This document shows positions 5,651 to 9,892 of a stretch of DNA of 9,892 nucleotides, in pieces. A program made the position numbers and the translations under genes. Within the stretch, counting starts at the first letter, position 1; each line of letters starts with the position of its first letter. Source of the stretch: Gemmatimonadota bacterium (GTDB taxonomy: Bacteria; Gemmatimonadota; Gemmatimonadetes; Gemmatimonadales; GWC2-71-9). Where the stretch lies: positions 1 through 9,892 of the forward strand of contig QHTS01000006.1 of NCBI GenBank assembly GCA_003220905.1, written 5' to 3'. The notes beneath the pieces are model-generated. The model was not told where the DNA came from and made no database searches. It was given only the letters and a program-made list of their open reading frames with translations.

Positions 5651-6908
5651 TGGTCCCCGGAAAGTAGGTGGTGACAATCGTGCGGTAGTCCTGACCTGCG
5701 CGCGCCCGGCCCACCGCGCCCCACTGACAGAACCCGACACCGTGGCCCCATCCCGCGCCCGCCGCGACGAGCCGGGTGACCTGGCCGGCGTCCTTCGTCA
5801 CGGAGAGCGCGAAGGACGTGCTGCCGAGCAGCTGATCGGGCTGCGGTCGCAACACCGCGCGCACGTCGGGGCCGGGCACCCGTACGTCACCGTGCTCGAA
5901 CACGATGCGCAGCTCGCCGACCCGGCCCGAGGCCGTGGTGCGGGTCACTGCGATATCCGTGATGCGTTGCAGCCCGCCCCCGCCCGCGTTCATCATCGCG
6001 GGAAGCGTCCGCGACAATATAGCGCGCAGCTTGGCATCATCCCATTCCTCGCGCCAGCGAAACCGCGGGGAGAGGTCGCAGTAGTAGTGGCCGCTCCCGG
6101 ACGCGTCCGAGATCGGCCGCAGGTACGGCTGGCTCTGGGCCGTCTTGAAGGCCTCGTCCGCGCCGGCGGTCGAGAACCCACAGGTCGAGTGGAAGTAGGA
6201 GTAGATCAGGTCGCCGCGATAGCGGAGCACCTCCCCGCGGGTGGCGCGCAGGGCGCCCCATACCTCGGCCGTCTCCCCCGCGATCCCGGTGTAGACCTGG
6301 TCCCGGACATCGGCCCAGGCGTCGAAGCCCTGCGGTTCCCAGCGGCCCCGATTCTTGAGCGCGAACGTCCGCGACACCACGGCTTGCGCGAGCATCGCCT
6401 GGCGTTCGTCGGCTCGACGGGGCCCCATTTCCCCGCCGATCACGCCCGCGAGGTAACTCTCCACCGGCACCCGGTTCATCAAGGTGAGTCCCGACGGATC
6501 GCGCAGCACGTTGAAGCGCCCGCGATACCGCCGGCCGTTCGCCATGGCGAAGCGGTTCTCCGTGACGTTCACCGCCGAGATGCCGCCACGCCGCTCGCCG
6601 CGGGAGCCGTCCGGCTTCACGAGCCTGACGCCCGGCGTGTCGATCACCACCGTCCATGCCGTACCCGGCGGGATCGACCCGATCGGCTCCCCGTTCGCGT
6701 CGTCGGTGACGAACAGCTCGCCATCGCCGCCCAGCGTGACGCTGGGGGCACCGGCGACGAGGCCCACGCGCAGCTCCGGCTCGGCCCCGGGCGTGAGGCG
6801 GGAGGGTTGCGGCCGGCCACAGGCCCCGGCGAGGGCGAGCGCGCTAGCGAGCCCGCGCTTCGCCCAGCGCCGCGTCGAGCTGTGTGATAGTGGAGTCGAT
6901 GTCGGCAT
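5631..6908 (-). CDS. SpoIID/LytB-domain protein (peptidoglycan glycan hydrolase or amidase enhancer-like)
   Basis: This 425-residue exported protein has a SpoIID domain over roughly residues 110-425. Family members cleave glycan strands of peptidoglycan (lytic transglycosylase SpoIID) or enhance amidases (LytB). The landmarks are YLAGVIGGEMGPRR (152-165), whose Glu160 aligns with the catalytic Glu of SpoIID; QAVVSRTFAL (175-184); QVYTGI (204-209); YFHSTCGFST (238-247); and GWGHGVGFCQWGAVG (386-400), where relatives usually have GMSQ. The N-terminus has basic residues, then LASALALAGAC (20-30); Cys30 could be a lipidation site, though the box AGAC is weak. The ATG at 6906-6908 lies 65 nt inside hemL. 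No ATG, GTG or TTG occurs before the signal sequence, so a later start would lose it. There is no clear Shine-Dalgarno. Sporulation is not implied; the domain is widespread in non-spore-formers. Confidence 0.9.
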   Translation of the reverse strand: MPTSTPLSHSSTRRWAKRGLASALALAGACGRPQPSRLTPGAEPELRVGLVAGAPSVTLGGDGELFVTDDANGEPIGSIPPGTAWTVVIDTPGVRLVKPDGSRGERRGGISAVNVTENRFAMANGRRYRGRFNVLRDPSGLTLMNRVPVESYLAGVIGGEMGPRRADERQAMLAQAVVSRTFALKNRGRWEPQGFDAWADVRDQVYTGIAGETAEVWGALRATRGEVLRYRGDLIYSYFHSTCGFSTAGADEAFKTAQSQPYLRPISDASGSGHYYCDLSPRFRWREEWDDAKLRAILSRTLPAMMNAGGGGLQRITDIAVTRTTASGRVGELRIVFEHGDVRVPGPDVRAVLRPQPDQLLGSTSFALSVTKDAGQVTRLVAAGAGWGHGVGFCQWGAVGRARAGQDYRTIVTTYFPGTNVERLY

Positions 6909-8130
6909 CGGTATGCGCGCTGGAGACGAATCCCGCCTCGAACGCCGAGGGCGCGAGGAATACGCCGCGCGCCAGCGCGGCCCGGTGCCAACGCGCGAAG
7001 AGGGCGGTGTCCGCGGCTTTCGCCTCGGCGAAGTTGCGGACCGGGCCGGGCGCGAAGTACATCCCCCACATCGAGCCCGCGTGCCCCGTCGTGACCGTGA
7101 CCCCGTGCCGGCGCGCGGCGTCCCCTATACCCGCGACCAGCCGTGCGGTTCGCCGCTCGAGCGCCTCGTAGAACCCCGGCCGCTCGGTCTCGCGCAGCGT
7201 GGCGAGGCCAGCGGCCATGGCCACCGGATTTCCCGCAAGCGTGCCAGCCTGGTAGACCGGCCCCTCGGGCGCGACGAGCCGCATCAGGTCCGCGCGCCCA
7301 CCGTACGCTCCCACCGGCATCCCGCCGCCGATGATCTTGCCGAGTGTGGTGAGATCGGCCCGCACCCGCAGGCGCTCCTGCGCCCCGCCGGCCGCGACGC
7401 GGAACCCCGTCATCACTTCGTCGAAAATCAGCAGCGCTCCATGGCGATCGCACAGCGCTCGCAGCGTGTCGTGGAAGCCCGCCTCGGGCGCAATGAATCC
7501 GGCGTTCCCCACGTACGGCTCGACGATCACGGCCGCGAGCTCGTCACCGCGCCGGCGGAAGAGATCCTGCACCGCGCCCGCGTCGTTGAACGGCACCGTG
7601 ACGGTCAGCTCGGCCAGCGCGCCCGGCACGCCCGGGCTGTCGGGGAGGCCCAGCGTCGCGACGCCGCTCCCTGCCTTCACCAGGAAGCTGTCGGCGTGGC
7701 CGTGGTAGCAGCCCGCAAACTTGAGGAGGACGTTGCGCTTGGTCGCCGCGCGCGCGACCCGCACGGCGGCCATCGTCGCTTCGGTGCCCGAATTCACGAA
7801 GCGCACCATCTCGACCGCCGGCATCCGCCGCCGCACCCGTTCGGCGAGCTCGACCTCCGCCTCGCACGGCGCGCCGTAGGTCCAGCCCGCGGCCGCCGCC
7901 GCGCGCACCGCGTCCAGCACCGCCGGGTGCGCGTGTCCCAGGATCAGCGCGCCCCACGAGCAGACATAGTCGAGGTACGTCCGACCATCCACGTCGGTGA
8001 GGCGCGCCCCGGCGGCCCGGGCAACGAAAAAGGGCGTCCCGCCCACGGCCCGGAACGCCCGCACCGGCGAATTCACCCCGCCCGGCAGCACCGCTTTCGC
8101 CCGCTCGAAAAGCTCCTGCGAGCGGCTCAC
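6844..8130 (-). CDS. hemL: Glutamate-1-semialdehyde 2,1-aminomutase
   Basis: This 428-residue cytoplasmic PLP enzyme converts glutamate-1-semialdehyde to 5-aminolevulinate, the second step of the C5 route to heme and other tetrapyrroles, after HemA. Length is normal for the family. Motifs in order are LPGGVNSPVRAF (15-26), SWGALILGHAHP (58-69), FVNSGTEATMAAVRVAR (111-127), GCYHGHADS (140-148), AGSGVATLG (153-161), IFDEVMTGFR (235-244), TTLGKIIGGGMPVGA (261-275) with PLP-binding Lys265, and GTLAGNPVAMAAGLA (296-310). The GTG start at 8128-8130 overlaps the rimO stop as GTGA (8127-8130). An upstream extension of the frame lies inside rimO and has no family match. The 3' end overlaps the spoIID-like gene by 65 nt. 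The segment EPYVGNAGFIAP differs from the usual EPVAGNMG form, but all catalytic features are intact. Confidence 0.97.
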   Translation of the reverse strand: MSRSQELFERAKAVLPGGVNSPVRAFRAVGGTPFFVARAAGARLTDVDGRTYLDYVCSWGALILGHAHPAVLDAVRAAAAAGWTYGAPCEAEVELAERVRRRMPAVEMVRFVNSGTEATMAAVRVARAATKRNVLLKFAGCYHGHADSFLVKAGSGVATLGLPDSPGVPGALAELTVTVPFNDAGAVQDLFRRRGDELAAVIVEPYVGNAGFIAPEAGFHDTLRALCDRHGALLIFDEVMTGFRVAAGGAQERLRVRADLTTLGKIIGGGMPVGAYGGRADLMRLVAPEGPVYQAGTLAGNPVAMAAGLATLRETERPGFYEALERRTARLVAGIGDAARRHGVTVTTGHAGSMWGMYFAPGPVRNFAEAKAADTALFARWHRAALARGVFLAPSAFEAGFVSSAHTDADIDSTITQLDAALGEARAR

Positions 8131-9461
8131 GTCAGGGCGACCGCCCGGAAGTCGTAGTCCTCGCTCGCCGTGAGTCGCGCCCGTACGAAGCTCCCGGCCT
8201 GCGCCCAGCCGCCCTGGTCCACGTAAGTCACGCCGTCCACGTCGTCCGCCTGCCACGCCACGCGCCCCACGTGCGTGGCGCCTCCCCCGTCCCCCTCGTC
8301 CCCCCCGTCGGGGTCGGCCACGCGGTCCACCAGCACCCGGACTTCCCGCCCCACAAACCGCGCGAGACGCTCGGCGGAGATCGCGCGCTGCACCTCGAGC
8401 AGCTCCTCGAGACGCTCCCGCTTCACGGCGTCGGGGACGTCGTCCGGGTACTGCGTGGCGCGGGTGCCGTCCTGGGGCGAGTAGGAGAAGGCGCCGAGCC
8501 GGTCGAACTGCGCCTCCTCCAGGAACGTCAACAGCTCCCGGAAATCGTCGTCCGTTTCGCCGGGAAAGCCCACGAGGCAGGTCGTGCGAATCGCGAGGTC
8601 CGGGATTGCCCTCCGCAGCCAGCCGAGCTTGTCCCGCAGCGTGCCCTGACGCTCGGGCCGGCGCATCCGCTCGAGCATGCGGTCGGCGGCGTGCTGAATC
8701 GGGATGTCGAGGTACGGCACGATCCGCGGGCTTCGCGCCACGACCTCGACCAGCCGCTCGGTGAGACCCGCCGAGTAGACGTACAACAGGCGATACCAGG
8801 GCACGGATGTCTCGGCGAGCAGCGCCTCGAGCAGGTCGGGGAGCTTGGGTCCGCCCAGTCCCAGGTCCCGGCCGTAGTGGCCCAGATCCTGGGCCACGAG
8901 GTTGATCTCTTGCGCGCCCTGCGCCTCGAGCGCCTGCGCTTCACGCACCAGGCGCTCGACCGGCTCGGAGCGGTGCTTCCCGCGCATCAGCGGGATGGCA
9001 CAGAACGCGCACGTGTGGTCGCAACCCTCGGAAATCTTGAGGTAGCGGACGTGGGCCGAGTCACCGAGAAACTGGCGCACTCCGGGATGCCCGGCGACGG
9101 GATCGGCGATGAGCCCCCGACTCGCCAGCTCGGGTACCAGGTGGTGGAGGTCGGAGAAACCGAGGAAGAGATCCACCTCGGGGATCTCTCGTTGGAGCTC
9201 CTGCTTGTAGCGCTGCACCAGACACCCGACCGCCACGACCGCCTTCACGTCGCCCTGCGCCTTGAGGCGTGCGGCTGACAGGATGGCGTCGATCGACTCC
9301 TGCTTGGCGGCGTCGATGAAGCCGCAGGTATTCACGAGGATCACGTCGGCGTGCGGCAGGTCCGGCGTCACGACGGCACCGTGGCCCACCAGCTGGCCGA
9401 CCAGCCGTTCGGAGTCGACGGTCGCCTTGTCGCAGCCGAGTGAGATGACGCCGAGTTTCAT
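8127..9461 (-). CDS. rimO: Ribosomal protein uS12 methylthiotransferase
   Basis: This 444-residue radical SAM enzyme adds a methylthio group to the conserved aspartate of ribosomal protein uS12, using two 4Fe-4S clusters. The N-terminal MTTase domain supplies Cys10 (SLGCDKATVDSE), Cys46 (VNTCGFID) and Cys80 (VGCLVQRY). The radical SAM motif is CDHTCAFC with Cys147, Cys151 and Cys154. The C-terminal TRAM domain covers about 370-444. The GCDKATVDSE start and length favour RimO over MiaB. ATG 9459-9461 is chosen because MKLGVISLGC is the conserved N-terminus; 12 residues of upstream frame lie within yajQ. The start overlaps the yajQ stop as ATGA (9458-9461). The stop overlaps hemL by 4 nt. An acidic Gly-rich loop (385-394) encoded by a 9-nt repeat is inserted in the TRAM domain. 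Confidence 0.96.
   Translation of the reverse strand: MKLGVISLGCDKATVDSERLVGQLVGHGAVVTPDLPHADVILVNTCGFIDAAKQESIDAILSAARLKAQGDVKAVVAVGCLVQRYKQELQREIPEVDLFLGFSDLHHLVPELASRGLIADPVAGHPGVRQFLGDSAHVRYLKISEGCDHTCAFCAIPLMRGKHRSEPVERLVREAQALEAQGAQEINLVAQDLGHYGRDLGLGGPKLPDLLEALLAETSVPWYRLLYVYSAGLTERLVEVVARSPRIVPYLDIPIQHAADRMLERMRRPERQGTLRDKLGWLRRAIPDLAIRTTCLVGFPGETDDDFRELLTFLEEAQFDRLGAFSYSPQDGTRATQYPDDVPDAVKRERLEELLEVQRAISAERLARFVGREVRVLVDRVADPDGGDEGDGGGATHVGRVAWQADDVDGVTYVDQGGWAQAGSFVRARLTASEDYDFRAVALT
8288..8314. repeat. In-frame 9-nt repeat in the rimO TRAM domain
   Basis: The units are CGTCCCCCT, CGTCCCCCC and the diverged CGTCGGGGT. In the rimO frame the array encodes DGGDEGDGG (385-393), with Asp at every third residue. 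Because the unit is a multiple of three, copy number can change without breaking the frame. Confidence 0.7.
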
Positions 9462-9892
9462 CCGCGGTAATTCCCGAATTTGAGCTCGATGCCCCAATCC
9501 TGCGTGCGCAGGAACGCCATGACCTCTTGAAGCTCGTCCTTCGAGGGCGACTGCACGCGGATCTCGGTCCCCTGGATCGAGGCCTGGGCCTTCTTGAACT
9601 TCCGGTCCTTGATCGCCTTGACGATGGCCTTCGCCTTCTCTTGCGGGATGCCCTGGGTGAGGGTGATCTCCCGGCGCACGGTGTCGTTCGCCGCCGGCGT
9701 GACCGATCCGAGCTCGAGGTTCTTCACCGGCACGTTGCGCTTGATGAGCTTCGACTGCAGCACGTCGAACAGGGCCTTCATCTTGAAGTCGTCGTCGGCG
9801 ACGAGCGTGAGGACGGCCTTGGCGCGGTCGAACGCGATCGAGGCCTTCGAGCCCTTGAAGTCGTAGCGCTGAGCCACCTCTTTGGTGGCTTG
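9458..9892 (-). CDS. yajQ: YajQ family nucleotide-binding protein (5' end cut by window edge)
   Basis: The frame is open to the right edge, so the start lies outside the window. The visible 144 residues begin QATKEVAQRYDFKGSKASI and end ELKFGNYRG. YajQ proteins are about 160 residues, so roughly 20 N-terminal residues are missing; the internal GTG at 9875-9877 is not the true start. Family features seen are RYDFKGS, LQSKLIKRNVPVKNL, the REITLTQGI strand, KAKAIVKAIKD and QGTEIRVQSPSKDELQ. Homologues bind nucleotides or RNA, and one Xanthomonas member is reported as a cyclic-di-GMP effector; the role here is unknown. The stop TGA (9458-9460) overlaps the rimO ATG, implying co-translation with rimO. 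Confidence 0.95.
   Translation of the reverse strand, partial: QATKEVAQRYDFKGSKASIAFDRAKAVLTLVADDDFKMKALFDVLQSKLIKRNVPVKNLELGSVTPAANDTVRREITLTQGIPQEKAKAIVKAIKDRKFKKAQASIQGTEIRVQSPSKDELQEVMAFLRTQDWGIELKFGNYRG

Noticed and set aside
6484..8157. A 557-codon open frame on the plus strand opposite hemL and spoIID
   Set aside because: It is His/Arg-rich, antisense to well-supported genes and without domain motifs; it results from codon bias at high GC.
1..9892. Defence island, prophage, secretion cluster or biosynthetic cluster
   Set aside because: All genes are recognisable housekeeping or catabolic families apart from one barrel-like protein; no integrase, transposase, toxin-antitoxin or nuclease gene is seen.

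Overview
The window is a compact, very GC-rich stretch of bacterial chromosome in which every supported gene lies on the minus strand, so transcription runs from high to low coordinates. The organism is probably a diderm: the window carries an apolipoprotein N-acyltransferase (lnt) and a secreted beta-barrel-like protein. High GC, frequent GTG starts, 4-nt gene overlaps and short tandem repeats of 'ATTCCGC' and 'GTCCGACC' type fit Gemmatimonadota or a similar uncultured high-GC phylum. That placement is inference; no rRNA or other phylogenetic marker was used.

In transcription order the layout is: yajQ (5' end cut by the right edge); rimO (ribosomal protein uS12 methylthiotransferase); hemL (glutamate-1-semialdehyde aminomutase); a SpoIID/LytB-type glycan hydrolase; a signal-peptide-bearing beta-barrel-like protein of unknown function; a Gfo/Idh/MocA-type oxidoreductase with substituted catalytic residues; lnt; a 160-bp gap filled with inverted heptanucleotide arrays; then hyuA and the first 86 codons of hyuB (cut by the left edge).

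The genes from yajQ to lnt look like one transcription unit. Four junctions overlap by exactly 4 nt (ATGA or GTGA), one by 20 nt and one by 65 nt. hyuA-hyuB overlap by ATGA and form a separate pair with a good Shine-Dalgarno before hyuA. Most genes are housekeeping: ribosome modification, tetrapyrrole synthesis, peptidoglycan turnover and lipoprotein maturation. The hyuAB pair is catabolic (hydantoin, oxoproline or related substrates).

I found no CRISPR array, phage gene, transposase, tRNA, rRNA or defence system, and no convincing new multi-gene system. Two things merit a second look. First, at least five short tandem microarrays of period 7, 7, 7, 8 and 9 sit in the intergenic gap, across a stop/start junction, and inside coding regions (lnt, the signal peptide of the barrel protein, the rimO TRAM domain). 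Two of them form inverted pairs. Second, the Gfo/Idh/MocA protein has Arg for the catalytic Lys of the 'EKP' motif and Gln for the catalytic His.
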